Notes under the pieces: model-generated
Databases searched by the model: none
Told to the model about the DNA's origin: nothing
The model's input: the letters and a program-made list of their open reading frames with translations, nothing else
Part shown: piece by piece, positions 1 through 12,335 of the stretch
Layout: each line of letters starts with the position of its first letter
Numbering within the stretch: position 1 is the first letter of the stretch
Translations under genes and position numbers: made by a program
From: Garcia nutans
Lineage: Eukaryota; Streptophyta; Magnoliopsida; Malpighiales; Euphorbiaceae
Length of the DNA stretch: 64,000 nucleotides
NCBI GenBank assembly: GCA_947685225.1
Contig: CANTUV010000008.1
Coordinates: forward strand, 38,437,501 to 38,501,500
Direction of reading: 5' to 3'

Positions 1-542
1 ATCCTGATTTGATTCAAGAAACTGAAGAAAAAGTAAAGTTGATTAGAGACAGGTTAAAAGCAGCATCAGACCGACAGAAGTATTATACAGATCTGAAAAG
101 GAGAGATATAGAGTTTGATGTTGGAGATAAGGTATTTCTGAAAGTGTCTCCTTGGAAGAAGATTTTGAGGTTCGGTCAGAAAGGGAAATTGAGTCCTCGT
201 TTCATTGGACCGTATGAAGTTTTGGAAAGAGTTGGGTCAGTGGCTTATCAGCTTGCTTTGCCACCTGAGTTGGATCGTATTCATAATGTATTTCATGTTT
301 CTATGTTGAGGAGGTACAGATCGGATCCAACTCATGTGTTGCCAATTGAATCTATCGAAGTGAGTCCAGATTTGACATTTGAAGAGGAACCAGTTGCTAT
401 TTTGGCACGTGATGTGAAAGAATTGAGAAACAAGAGAGTGCCATTGGTGAAGGTTCTATGGAAAAATCATGGAAAGGAAGAAGCAACTTGGGAAAGTGAG
501 CAAACAATGCGAGAGCAATATCCTTAGTTGTTTCAGCTTTGA
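1..542 (+). pseudogene. Ty3/gypsy polyprotein C-terminus (integrase tail + chromodomain), element G
   Basis: This is the last ~180 codons of a gag-pol polyprotein entering from the left edge. It shows the integrase C-terminal GPY/F module (SPRFIGPYEVLERVG), the linker HNVFHVSMLRRY, and a chromodomain-like end (VKVLWKNHGKEEATWESE). In chromoviruses the integrase joins cDNA to the chromosome and the chromodomain is thought to steer it to marked chromatin. Reading stops at a TAG at 525-527, where sister copies have a CAG codon; the family stop is the TGA at 540-542. A purine tract and an LTR follow at once, so this is the 3' end of a plus-strand element. The Tekay/Del-like placement rests on the chromodomain and long LTRs and was not tested by phylogeny. 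Confidence 0.9.
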
Positions 543-576
543 TATCAGGTAATTTCGAGGACGAAATTTTCTTTTT

Positions 577-589
577 AGAGGGGGAGAAT
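577..589 (+). promoter_or_regulatory. Polypurine tract of element G
   Basis: AGAGGGGGAGAAT sits directly before the LTR start TGTAATATCC. This is the expected plus-strand primer site. The same tract precedes the LTRs of A, B and C. Confidence 0.85.
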
Positions 590-1121
590 TGTAATATCCT
601 CATATATGGTCTAGAAGTTTTGATTATGTTGTTGATGTTGTTGTTATTGTTGTTGTAGTGATATATTGGATTGAATATATGTGTTAAATTGCAAGAGAAA
701 AGATATTGGAAAGTGAATGCTTGTGTATACGTGTTTTGGGGAAAAGAATTTGGGTTTAGAGAGAATGGTATATGTTGTGTATATGATGATATATATAACA
801 TATAAATTGGTCAAATGAAGAGTCAATGGAAGAGATATTTATTTGTGTTGAGTGTGTAATTACATATAAGGGCTTATATGAAACAAAAAGTTAGTTATAC
901 GATTGAGGGTATTTTGGTAATTGCTTGGATAAGATCACTTGGTGGAGATTAAAAGCAAAATTTGACTTTGCTTCTTGATATTTTCTTCTTCTTTTCCATT
1001 GTGGCCGGCTCCTCCTTAAACAAAGGAAGCAAGAGGCAAAGAGAAGATCTTGTTGAGTGAAGCTCAAATTGAAGAAAGATTAAGTGATCAAGTTGGTGAT
1101 TCAAGAAGTTTTGTAACTTTG

Positions 1122-1756
1122 GTAAGTTCTCTTGTGATTTTTGTGCTTATTTGAAATGATATTTGAGTTTGATAGATTTTTAAGAGTGTGTTGGTTGATT
1201 TTGAGATGTGAGAAGTGTTTGAGTGAGTTGATGATTGATTTTGAGTATGGATGGAAGAAAAGAGTAAGTGGTTGGAAGAGATGATGTTGTATATGTGGTA
1301 GGGGTTTTGAGATGATTTTGTGTTTGGTGTTTGATGTGTGTTTTGAGTATGTTTTGTTAAGATTATTTGAAGAGGATGTTAATGTATAGAAGTGTGTTGT
1401 TGAGTGTATGGTTGTTTTTGATCGGAGTCTTGATTTGTGGCCGGACACGCCCATGAGCAAGTCCAGGGTTTTTAGGCGTGTCAATTGTGTTGGAGGCATT
1501 AGGTTTGACACGACTAGTAGCACGCCCGTGTTATTGAGCGTGTCATAGCTACTGTAAGATTTGAGAATTTACACGCCCAGGAACACGCCCATGTTGTTGA
1601 GCGTGTAAATGTTTCTGTGTTGTGGAGTTAGGGCACGGCCATGAACACGCCCGTGTGGGTGAACGTGTCAGGGTTGAGGTTTGCCCTAATTAATTCCTAA
1701 TTGGATTATCTCTTGTGTATCCTTAAATAAGTATATGCTATTACTTTTGATTTAAG
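1122..1756 (+). other. Putative intron inside LTR G
   Basis: The segment begins CTTTG|GTAAGT and ends GATTTAAG|TCTTGAAG. Sequence on both sides aligns with the LTRs of B (13129/13130 and 19353-21180), which lack the 635 bp between. The segment holds the palindromic CACG-motif array. Donor and acceptor contexts recur in LTRs F, C, M and N. Splicing is inferred, not shown. Confidence 0.6.
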
Positions 1757-2636
1757 TCTTGAAGATAGTGATTGATCATTGATCTAAGAGGGTAAAGAAT
1801 CTTGGACAAGGAAATGTTAGGAGTTGTATGAATTGTTAGTAAAATAAGTACAAATCTTGTATTATTGCATTGTTGCATATGATGATAATGGCAATGTATA
1901 TGATACTATGTGAACAATGTGATATTTCATGTATTGTGACTCATGTGATGAGTAATGTGTTTGGTTATGTTTATATCAATAATGCTATATGTATAATGTG
2001 ATGGAATAAAATGCCATTGTGATTGGCTATGGTAACTTATATGTGATATGAGGCCATTGTTATTGGCTATGATGAGAGTTGAGAATGGAAATGTTAATTA
2101 AATAATAAATGATTTGTGTGGCTAATGTGTTATTCCATTTTCAGAGTTTGTTGTTGGTGGCATGCCTAATAAGTGTAACAATCTCTTGAAGTTAGGTTGG
2201 ATTGAATCCTTGAAGCCTAATTGAGATGTTACCACCCTTGAAGCTAGGTTGGGTTGGTTCTTGAAGCCAAGTTGGGTTGATGCTTAGCATGCTTTGCTCC
2301 CCTTGAAGCTTGGTTGAACCTAATCCTTGAAGCCTAGTTGGGTTTATGATATTGATAAATGTGATGATAAAACCAAAACATTAACTCTGAAAATTGAATG
2401 GCATATTAGTGTGTTTTGGGCCCATGCTTGTCTTTGTTTAGTGTTAATTATGAATGATTAAATGAATACTAATGAGGTATATAATAAGATGTTGAAATAT
2501 GATATGTCTATTTATGTTGAGTTATGAAATGTAAAGGTATGTTGTTAGCTTTGCATATATGATGTTACATGTATAATATGGATTGAGAATTGGCATTGCA
2601 TTGCATTAAAGCATAACATTAGCATGAATTATCTTA

Positions 2637-2676
2637 CTAAGCCGTTGGCTTAGCGCGATAGTGTTTGATCGCGCAG
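2637..2676 (+). promoter_or_regulatory. Two-stem hairpin motif in LTR G
   Basis: CTAAGCC/GGCTTAG closes over GTT, and the second stem GCGCGAT/ATCGCGC follows after sharing one base. The same double stem occurs in the LTRs of A, B, C, H, M and N, with compensatory changes in B. It lies upstream of the conserved CTGCCAATCATGTATAT block, so it would fall near the 3' end of the transcript R region or at an acceptor (GCGCAG|GT). Function is unknown. Confidence 0.7.
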
Positions 2677-3103
2677 GTAATAGGGTTGAACCCGAGAGCT
2701 CTTCGAGACCGAGTGAGAGTAGACGTTGAAGAGTTGATTTTGGGAACTTAAAGATCAGAGGAGACTTGCCAATCATGTATAACTCTTTTATATTTTGTAA
2801 AGTAATGATTTTAATGTACATATGTGTATATTTGTAAATATGAAATTAAATGTTTTCATATATGTAAATATTTGATAAATTCCGCTGCGTAACAACTAAA
2901 TGTATCTTTATATATATATCTATTTAGTTTTGTATTACAAGTTAACTACTTATCTTTCTATAATGTATACAATTGAAAAATTATGGTATCATTTAAAATG
3001 TTTTGAATGTAAAAAAAAAAATCCGTAGCATCTCTATGTTTAGTGCATGTATACTACATTGTGGTGTTTGTAGTGTGCATGTATTGAATGTAGGGGTGTT
3101 ACA

Positions 3104-4193
3104 TCAAGAACACTCACACAACTCTATACTCTTCTTCTTCCAAGAGTTCTTCACTTCTTAAATTAGGGCAAATCACTTTCTTCCAAAACCTAATCCAAAA
3201 ATGATACAATACATGAATTCCGATACAATTTATCACTTATTAACCTCATCTTAAACCTTTAGATCACAAATTATAACTCAACACCACATATTAGAGCCCA
3301 CGGCCATGGCCACCCCAACTCCCACGGGCGTGGGTTAGAGAATGGTTTTGCCTCCCTTGCTCCAAACCTCCACGGCCATGGCTACAAATGGCCACGGCCA
3401 TGGCAACCAAGGGCCACGGGCGTGGCGTCCAAAATGCTACTGCCTTTGACCAAAATCATATATTCTAGGCTTACAACTCCAACAAACACAAACAACATGA
3501 AGATCTATGAAAATAATTAACCAAACTCAACATCCACCACAATTATCAACTCAAAACCCTAATTCAAAGTCAACTCAACACTTCCAAAACCAACACCAAT
3601 TTAACTTCTTATTTTTAATTCAATCCCAACACATACAAACACACCACTATCAAATAGAATCACACTATCAAAAATCCCCAAATCAACTCAAACCCAACTT
3701 CAATAAAAACAAGAAAAAAATCAAGAGAGAACTTACCAAAGTTGATGAAACTTCAAAATTTTCCAACTCAATCACTTGATTCTTCCTTCAATTTGATCTT
3801 AGAACTCAAAACCTTCTTCTTGCTCTCTTGTCTTGATGATGTCCGGCCACCAAAGGAGAAGAAAAGAAAATGAAGAAACAAAGTCAAACTTTTCATCTCT
3901 TTAAACCTCCACCAAGCATTCCAAAATGAGAAATTACCTAAATACCCTCTTCCTATTTGTTTTAACTTCCTTTCACTTACATGCCCTTTTTAGTAATTTC
4001 ATAATTAACAAAATAAATATCTTCTTCCTTTTACCATCCATTTGACTTGTGTATATGTTATATATATTTCCATATATACAACATATACACTCTCTTTTAA
4101 ATTTTTTTCTCTTTCCAATTACACATATACATTTTAATTCAAATAAAACAACAATTATATCAAAACTCCTAGGGCACACTTTGGGATGTTACA
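3104..4193 (-). mobile_element. LTR F, right fragment, interrupted by G
   Basis: This is the 5' part (in its own orientation) of a minus-strand Tekay-like LTR, beginning TGTAACATCCC at 4193 and cut at 3103/3104 by the insertion of G. On the minus strand it has a donor (CTTTG|GTAAGT, intron start 3736) and an acceptor (GGATTAG|GTTTTGG, intron end 3190), bounding a 547-bp putative intron that contains CCACGGCCATGG-type motifs (3298-3430). The AATTAAAAC..CTAGGGCACAC end resembles LTR A. Whether it is a solo LTR or part of a full element cannot be seen. Confidence 0.75.
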
Positions 4194-4569
4194 GGGCGTG
4201 TCAGGCCAAAAATCCTGAAATCGACACCAACAAAGCCACAACCAACAATCATCTTTCAATAGCCAAATCAACAACACACAAACTTAATCAAAACCTTCAA
4301 CAACCCAATAATACTTGAGTAAACCTTAAAATAACTCAATCACAAACATCAAACACAAACACCACCATATATCACAACTCAAACTCATAACACCCACAAC
4401 TCTTGTCTCTTCAATCCAAATCCAAAAATCAAAGTTACCAAGATAAAACACATCAAACACACCAAAAAACCATAAACACATCTACAACAACCATCCAACA
4501 AACCCAAGAACACAAACTCAAAAGAAAACCATGAAACAAGTTGGAAACTTACTAAAAGTGAAGAAAATT
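4194..4569 (-). mobile_element. LTR E, left fragment
   Basis: Part of a minus-strand LTR lying between insertions F and C. It opens with GGGCGTGTCAGGCC, like the motif array of LTR C, and ends in a donor-like context (minus strand AGTAAGTTTCC). The same LTR resumes at 37504, where joined sequence matches LTR M around its donor site. The two AAAAT copies at 4565-4569 and 37499-37503 mark where C entered. Confidence 0.7.
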
Positions 4570-5032
4570 GTAACACCCCTATACCCCGTATACATACACA
4601 GTATGCTATTACGATCGTAATATACGTATACTGAATATAGAAATGCCACGGTTTACTAACCAAACGACTCAATTCTTTTACAATAATATAAACCAATTTA
4701 AAACATTTAAATTATATTATAAAACACAAAAGATAAAGTGTTTATTCAAAATGCAGCGGAAAATATTACAAATATTTCCAAATACATAAACATCAAAACT
4801 CAAATTTTACAAGACATAAAATATATACATGTCTGGCAGTATGTCTTTGATCTTTAAGCTCCACTATCAACTCCTCAAGATCTAGACTCTACTCTGCCTA
4901 GAGAAACTCTCCGGTTCTTCCGTTTCACTTGCGCGATAAATCATAATCGTGCCAAGCCAACGGCTTAGTGGTACAACTACAATAATATTATGTTTTGATG
5001 CAATGCCAATGTCCCACAATCAAGTCCATACA
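4570..5032 (-). mobile_element. 3' LTR of C, outer fragment
   Basis: The end of C's 3' LTR (terminus TGTAACACCCC on the plus strand, at 4570). It includes the double hairpin at 4929-4968 in reverse. It is cut at 5032 by A. Its continuation starts at 25316, and the uninterrupted arrangement is visible in the other C LTR near 35208-35260. Confidence 0.85.
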
Positions 5033-7464
5033 TGTAACACCCTCACATCCGGTACAAGCACACTACAAACACCACAATGTAATATACATGCACTGAACAT
5101 AGGGATGCTACGGTTTTCTTTAACCATCAAATCATTTTAAAAGATACCATAATCTTTATCATTATACATTATAGAAAATAAGTAATTAACTTGTAATATA
5201 AAACAAAGTAGATATAAATACATTTACTTAATATGCAGCGGAATTTATAAAATAGTTACATATATGAAAACATTTAAATCCATATTTACAAATATACATA
5301 TATTCACATTATAAACAATACTTTACAAAATATAAAGAAGTTATACATGATTGGCAGCTTTTCTCTGATCTTTAAGTCCCAAAATAAACTGTTCAATGTC
5401 TACTCTCACTCGGTCTCGAGGAACTCTCGGGTTCAACTATGTTACCTGCGCAATCAACACTATCGCGCTAAGCCAACGGCTTAGTAGTACAAAGTATACT
5501 AACATTATGCTTTAACATGATATAATATCACAATTAATCTCATACATCATTTAAAAGAATATCACAATTCCACATCGTAATTTGATCAATGTCATAACAA
5601 CATTCATATTATATTTTCATAATTCCATTAATTTCACCATTCAAGAATCACATTAAATACAAAGACAAGCATGGGCCCAAGAACACTAATATGCCATTCA
5701 ACTTTTAGAGTTAGTGTTTTGGTTAAATTATCACATTTATCATTATCCCAACTAGGCTTCAAGGATTTAGGTTCAACCAAGCTTCAAGGGGAACAAAGCA
5801 TGCTAAGTATCAACCCAACTTGGCTTCAAGAACCAACCCAACCTAGCTTCAAGGGTTGTAACATCTCAATTAGGCTTCAAGGATCAAATCCAACCTAACT
5901 TCAATAGATTGTTACTATTATTAGGCATGCCACCAACAACAAACTCTGAAAATAGAATAACACATTAGCCACACAATTCATTGATTATTTCCTCATCAAT
6001 ATCATTTTCAATTCTCATCATCAATTAGGCAAACATGCCTCACATATCTCAATTGAAGTATCATAGCCAATCACAATGGCTTCATATCACATTTGAATCA
6101 TCATGGCCAATTACAATGGCTTCACATCTCAATATTCAAATTTACCATAATCAATTCATTACACATCATCATATAGGCATCATCATATAGGCATACATGC
6201 CTCAATTATCTCAATTCACATTTCATATTTCATCATTGATATATATACCTAACAATTTACATTATTCATAGATTTAGAATCTTCCACCTACATTTGTTTG
6301 GATCATTTTTGTTTTAAGTGTGTTTAAAATGTTTATTTTTATATTTAGGTGCAAGAAGACCTTTGAAGAATCAAAACAATGCAAGAAGAGCAAGGAACAA
6401 TCACAATAGCTAACACACTCAAGGGACACGGCCAAGCTTGTGGCCGTGTCTCTCAACCAAAAGCTCCAACACGGCCAAGACTCACCTAGCTTGGCCGTGT
6501 CTCTCAACCAAAATAGGCAGTGGCAGACACAGTCAAGGGACACGGCCAAGCCAGTGGCCGTGTCTCTCCAAAATTGATCCAACACAGCCAAATTTCCTTA
6601 AACTTGGCCGTGTCTACCAAAAATCTTTAGTTTTGCCCGTGTCTCTTCTTTAGTTTGGCCGTGTCTCTCATGAAGGAAAACCCTAAACATGGCCAAGTCT
6701 CTTTTTATTGAATTAAAACACATTATGCACAACATAACCTCATTCAAATGGATATAATCAATGTCATTAACACTTATTTTACATATTCATCACAATATTC
6801 ACATTAACAATACATTTAATCACGTACCATTTCAAAACCCTAAAATCAACATCACTCTTATTCTTTCAATATCAACATCCACTTAACTTACCATCTTCAA
6901 ACCAAAACCAACACCAATTCAATCTTTTTAACTTACACTCAATTTCAACACTTATAAACACATCTCAAACACACCAAATCATAATATCAACAAATCATAA
7001 TTCACCTCAAACACAACTTCAAAATAACAAAGGAAAACAAGAGAGTACTTACCAAAATTGAGGAAATTCCACAAATCTCCAACTTAATCCTTTAATTCTT
7101 CCTTCAATCTGATTATAGAATTTAGAACACCTCTCTTGCTCTCTCTTTCCTTTGGTAGCCGGCCACACACATGAGAAGAAAAGAAAAATGAAAACAAGTC
7201 AAACTTCTTTTCTTCTTTAAATCTCCACCAAGCAATTCTAACCAAGCAATTACCTAAATGCCCTCATCCATTTAACTTAGCTTCTTTCACTTATATGCCC
7301 ATTTAAGTAATTTCACATATCACAAATAAAATATCTTCTTCCCTTGACTCCTCATTTTGACCAACATATATGTTATATATATTACCATATACCCAACATA
7401 TACACTTAATTCAAACAAACAACAATTATATCCAAACTTCTAGGGCACACATTGGGATATTACA
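5033..7464 (-). mobile_element. 3' LTR of A (2432 bp)
   Basis: Complete copy, TGTAACACCC at 5033 to GGGATATTACA at 7464 on the plus strand. On the minus strand it carries the block matching CTTGGTGGAGAT (7217-7232), a splice-donor-like GTAAGT (intron start 7053), the double hairpin (5447-5484), and a captured fragment of a D-type LTR (about 6290-6705). It has a 15-bp local duplication (CATCATCATATAGG repeats, 6165-6195) absent from the 5' copy. Confidence 0.9.
6290..6705 (+). repeat. D-type LTR fragment captured inside LTR A
   Basis: The stretch matches the start of solo LTR D (31545-31760) in the order ATCATTTTTGTTTTAAG, GTTTAAA.TGTTT, TTTAGG, a GATCAAAACAAT-like block, and repeated ACGGCCAAGCC/GGCCGTGTC motifs. 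D is on the plus strand while A is on the minus strand, so the fragment sits antisense in A. The same segment is present in A's other LTR (about 24355-24770), so it was there before A inserted. Confidence 0.7.
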
Positions 7465-7477
7465 ATTCTCCCCCTCT
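7465..7477 (-). promoter_or_regulatory. Polypurine tract of A
   Basis: On the minus strand AGAGGGGGAGAAT abuts the 3' LTR start, identical to that of G. It fixes the orientation of A. Confidence 0.85.
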
Positions 7478-7510
7478 AAAAAGAAATTTCATCCTCGAAA
7501 TTACCTGATA

Positions 7511-10500
7511 TCAAGTCCGAAACAACTGAGGATACTAATCTCGCATGGTTTGTTCACTTTCCCAAGTTGCCTCTTCTTTTGCATGATTCTTCCACAAAAT
7601 CTTCACAAGTGGCACTTTCTTATTTCTCAATTCTTTCACATCACGTGCCAAAATAGCAATTGGTTCTTCTTCAAATGTCAGATCTGGACTCACTTCGATA
7701 GATTCAATTGGCAAAACATGAGATGGATCCGACCTGTATCTCCTCAACATTGAAACATGGAGTACATTATGGATCCTGTCCAACTCAGGTGGCAAGGCAA
7801 GCCGATAAGCAACTGGTCCAATTCTTTCTAAAACTTCATACGGTCCAATGAAATGAGGACTCAAATTCCCTTTTTGACCAAACCTCAAAATCTTCTTCCA
7901 AGGAGACACTTTCAAAAATACCTTATCTCCCACATTATACTCAATCTCTCTCCTCTTCAAATCTGAATAAGACTTCTGTCGATCTGAAGCTGTTTTCAAC
8001 CTATCTCTAATCATTATCACTTTCTCTTCAGTTTCTTTAACCAGATCAGGACCAATTATCTTACTTTCTCCAAGTTTATTCCAACATAAAGGTGTCCTAC
8101 ACCGTCTACCATACAGTGCTTCGAATGGTGCCATAACAATACTGGATTGATGACTGTTATTGTAAGCAAATTCCACAAGTGGTAAGAATCTATCCCAACC
8201 TCCAGAGAAATCAATGACACAGCTTCTCAACATATCCTCGATAATCTGTATCAATCTCTCTGACTGTCCATCTGTCTGCAGATGGAAAGCAGTACTGAAG
8301 TGTAATCGAGAACCCAAAGCACCATGTAAACTCTTCCAAAATCTTGAAGTAAATCGGGGATCTCAATCAGACACTATAGAAATTGGGACACCATGCAACT
8401 TCACAATCTCATGGATATACAGCTCAGCTAACCTCTCCAAAGAGTAATCCATCCGAACCGAAAGAAAATGAGCTGTCTTAGTCAACCTGTCAACAATCAC
8501 CCAAATAGCATCATGCTTTCTTTGTGTCAATGGTAGACCAGATACAAAATCCATGGTTACTCTATCCCATTTCCATTCAGGCACTGCTAAAGGTTGAAGC
8601 AACCCGGTTGGAACTTGATGCTCAGCTTTTACCCTCTGACATGTGAGACATTTGGATACAAACTCCACAATGTCTCTCTTCATACCGGACCACCAGTAAT
8701 ACTGCTTCAAATCATGATACATCTTTGTATTGCCCGGATGCATAGCAAATACTGACTGATGGGCTTCTTCTAAAATAATTCTTCTCAAATTAGCATCATC
8801 AGGTACACACAATCTGTTCTTAAACCAAAGACTCCCATCACTTCTCACAATAAAATCTCGATTCTTTCCATTTTGGCAATCTGAAATAATCTTTTGAATC
8901 TTCTCATCAGCCAATTGAGCCTCTTTAATCTGATCCAACAAAACGGGTTTCAATTGCAACTGTGCCAACAATGCACCATCATCACAAGATACAAAACTGG
9001 CATGCAAAGCTCTCAACTCAACAAGCAACGAGAGCGAGTAAACAGTCAAACCTGCTAAAGACTTCCGACTCAAGGCATCAGCAACAACATTTGCTTTACC
9101 AGGATGATAATAAATCAAACAGTCGTAGTCTTTAATCAACTCCAACCATCTCCTCTGTCGAAGATTAAGCTCTTTCTGGACACCCAAATATTTCAAACTT
9201 TTATGGTCTGTATAGATAAAACACTTCTCCCCATACAGATAATGTCGCCAAATCTTCAATGCAAACACAATGGCTGCCAACTCTAAATCATGGGTCGGAT
9301 AATTGAGTTCATGCGGTTTCAATTGTCGGGAAGCATAAGCTATAACTTTACCTTCTTGCATCAGCACACAACCCAAACCACTATGTGAAGCTTCACTGTA
9401 AATCACATATGGTTCATCTTCCACAGGTAAAGTAAGAACAGGCGCTTGAGTCAACATTTCTCTCAACTGTTCAAAGCTAGCCTGACATTGATCTATCCAC
9501 ACAAATCTAACTCCCTTTCAAAGCAATCTGGTAAGTGGAGTAGCTATCAAAGAAAATCCTTTCACAAACCGTCGGTAATAGCCTGCCAAACCCAGAAAAC
9601 TTCTAACTTCAGTCACAGACTTTGGTGGACTCCAATTCAAAATAGCTTCAACTTTACTCGGATCAACTCTAATACCCTCTGCTGAAACTATATGACCGAG
9701 AAAAGTTACTTGGTCAAGCCAAAAATCACACTTCGACAGTTTAGCAAACAATTGCTTCTCTCTCAAAATTTGCAACACAATCCGCAGATGCTTATCATGT
9801 TCCTCCTCATTACGCGAATACTCCAAAATATCATCAATAAAAACTACCACAAACTTATCCAAATAGGGCCTAAACACCCTATTTATCAAATCCATAAAAG
9901 TTGCAGGTGCATTCGTTAGACCAAAAGGCATAACTAGAAACTCATAATGCCCATACCTTGTACGAAAGGCTGTCTTAGGAACATCCTCAGCTCTGACCCT
10001 CAAGTGATGGTACCCTGATCTCAAATCGATCTTGGAAAACACTGCTGCACCCTTCAATTGATCAAAAAGATCAGCAATTCTAGGCAAAGGATATTTATTT
10101 TTAATAGTCACCTTGTTCAATTGCCTATAATCGATACACAATCTCATAGTACCATCTTTCTTTTTCACAAACAAAACAGAAGCTCCCCACGGTGAAACAC
10201 TAGGGCGAGCAAACCCTTTATCCAACAACTCCTGCAACTGCACCTTTAACTCTCTCAGTTCAGCTGGTGCCATTCTATAAGGAGTAATAGAGATAGGAGT
10301 GGTACCAGGCAATAATTCAATACCAAACTCCACCTCTCTCTCAGGAGGCAACCCTGGCAACTCCTCTGGAAACACATCTGTAAACTCTGCAACTGTGGGT
10401 ATGCTATCAATTTGAGAACCCTTTACTCTAGTATCCATCACATAAGCAAGATAAGCATCACACCCCTTTCTAATCAATCTCCTAGCTGCAACAGCTGAAA

Positions 10501-10919
10501 CAAACAAGGATACTAACTGTCCCTGCTCACTAGATACTATCACCTCTCTTCCATCACCAGTTCTCAAAGCAACAATTTTCTTTTTACAATCTACCACGGC
10601 TCCATGTCTTGATAACCAGTCCATACCTAGGATCACATCATATTCCTTAAAAGGCATTTCAATTAGATCTCCAAGGAACTCCTCACCTTGCACCACTATT
10701 GCACTATCTCGGTGCACTTTACTAACAATCACACTATGCCCTAAAGGATTTGTCACCAATACATCAAATCCTAGGGGTTCAGCATGCACATCAGACACAG
10801 GCAAAACAGATGCACTAATATATGAATGTGTGGATCCGGGATCAATCAAGGCAAGTACTGAAATACCAAATAAATAAAAAGTACCAGCTATGACTGCCGA
10901 AGCATCTGGTTGCCTCTGC
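7511..10919 (-). pseudogene. Element A pol: protease, reverse transcriptase, RNase H, integrase, chromodomain
   Basis: Reading from the high coordinate: aspartic protease (DPGSTHSYIS), reverse transcriptase with the catalytic FIDD box (FIDDILEYS), RNase H, an HHCC zinc module (HPGNTKMYH ... CLTCQRVKAEH), the integrase core (MDFVSGLP; ERLIQIIEDML), GPY/F (FIGPYEVLERIG) and a chromodomain. It would copy the RNA and integrate the cDNA. One frame runs throughout, broken only by stops at 9518-9520, 8363-8365 and 7535-7537. The first two are CGA-to-TGA relative to B or C. RNase H shows YSEASH where B has YSDASH, changing a predicted metal-binding Asp to Glu. Expected length and order for a chromovirus; not functional as it stands. 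Confidence 0.9.
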
Positions 10920-12166
10920 ATCACATAAATCCTTTGAGAAGATCCAGCCTCCTCTGGTCTACTCTCTCTGGATGTAGAACCTCCTCTAGAACTGAACCCA
11001 GATCTACCTCCTCTACTGAAACTCCTACCTCCTCGACCTCCCCTCACACTAGATCGAGAAGCTGCAGAATCAACCGGCATCTGCTCCTGCCTGCCAGGAC
11101 AATCTCTAACAAAATGATCAGGCGATCCACATCTGAAACATACCCCTGCCACACCCGTCCTCCAACAAGTACCACCATGTGCCCTGCCACAATGAATGCA
11201 TATGGGTAGAGTGGATCTCTGAGTCACTGGGGTTGGAGCACTCGCCACTGAAACTGTAGGTCTAGATCTCTGTCTCTGAAACTGTACTGACCTACCAGCT
11301 GGCCTCTGACTCCTACTAACCCGAGGAATGAAGCTTCCTTTACCTCTCTTTACAGACGAAGACCCTGCCTCAAACTGGGGTCTTCTCACCCTGATCTCTT
11401 CCTCAGAAGCAGCCACTGCAATATTCTAAGCTCTCTCCACACTCCTAGCTGCTGCCACAAGCTGGGAAAAATCATGATATCTAGATCCAGCCACAAGACA
11501 CATAATAGTGGGCCTCAATCCCTCCTCAAATCTCCTGCATCTATCAATCTCATCAGATATAATACCCCCAGCATAATGGCTCAACCGTATAAACTCAACC
11601 TCATATTCCGTTACGGTCTGGTGATCTTGCTTCAAGCTTAGAAACTCCATTTTCTTCACATCTTTATACTTCCTCGGAGTATACTTCAATTCAAACTCTC
11701 TTAGAAAATCAGCATAGGACAATGTTGGTGGATCATCCATAGCATGGGGCACTGTCTTCCACCAATCATATGCGTCCTTCTACAACAATGATCTTGCATA
11801 ATCAAATCTTTCCTCTCGAGTGGCTTGCAACTGAACAAATATTCTCTGTACTTTATCTAGCCACTGCTCAGCTACAGCTGGATCAATAGTACCCAAGAAA
11901 TCTTCTGCTCCATACTTCAGTAATTTGTCATAATGCCTCACTGATACCAAAGGCTGTGGGGGTGGTGGCGATGGTTGCACTGGTGCTGGCCTCAAAGCCT
12001 CTACCACATGCCTAAGCCAAACTGGTGGAACCTCCTCACCAGCTGGTCTCCCTGACACAAAAGCAGGTACCTCTCCAGCACTATCCACTCTAGCTCCCTC
12101 TCTAACCTCATCAGGAGCTACGCTCTCCACACTACCCTCTACTGACTGTTGCAAGTGAGAATCCAT
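10920..12166 (-). pseudogene. Element A gag (capsid/nucleocapsid part of the polyprotein)
   Basis: The ATG at 12166 (MDSHLQQS) matches the start in B. A proline-rich stretch (PSPPPPQPL) precedes a retrotransposon gag domain (EQWLDKVQRIF; YTPRKYKDVKKMEFL; EGLRPTIMCLVAG). An Arg/Gly-rich region and a CCHC knuckle CFRCGSPDHFVRDC follow, with a Cys-rich partner (CIHCGRAHGGTC) just before it. Gag forms the particle and binds the RNA. Stops at 11780-11782 and 11426-11428 are both TAG in place of CAG in sister copies. The frame is continuous with pol, as usual for this group. Confidence 0.88.
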
Positions 12167-12308
12167 CACAACCTATGTCTGCAAACATAGCAGAATACAT
12201 CTTTATAAAGATTAGAGACTGCCAATCCCAAACATGTATATTATTCAAAAACCAACTTTTTAAGTCAAAATACTCTTTTTCGTACATTTTACCTAGGTTG
12301 AGAATCTC

Positions 12309-12328
12309 AAACCTAGGCTCTGATACCA
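12309..12328 (-). promoter_or_regulatory. Primer binding site of A (initiator tRNA-Met type)
   Basis: On the minus strand it reads TGGTATCAGAGCCTAGGTTT, 7 nt from the LTR end. The TGGTATCAGAGCC core is the standard plant initiator-Met primer complement. Confidence 0.88.
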
Positions 12329-12335
12329 AAACAAT

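Larger units (their letters stand above)
590..3103 (+). mobile_element. 3' LTR of element G (2514 bp)
   Basis: The LTR runs from TGTAATATCC to GGGGTGTTACA. The tail matches that of LTR A in reverse, so G and A belong to related families in opposite orientation. Landmarks in order are: the block CTTGGTGGAGATTAAAAG (938-955) followed by pyrimidine-rich DNA, a probable core promoter; a splice-donor-like GTAAGT at 1122; an array of GACACG/CGTGTC motifs (about 1436-1670); an acceptor-like AG at 1755-1756; a double hairpin at 2637-2676; and AT-rich DNA with TGTA motifs, a likely polyadenylation region. Direct repeats built on CTTGAAGCC lie near 2185-2340. The right target duplication would be TCAAG (3104-3108); its partner lies outside the window. 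Confidence 0.85.

Noticed and set aside
6274..6591. 105-codon minus frame with repeated RDTATSLAVS-like text (also 24345-24662)
   Set aside because: It is a translation of the ACGGCCAAG/GGCCGTGTC repeats, so periodic by construction.
590..7464. G and A as two LTRs of one inverted structure
   Set aside because: Each has its own polypurine tract and pol, opposite orientation, and different host LTRs (F and C).
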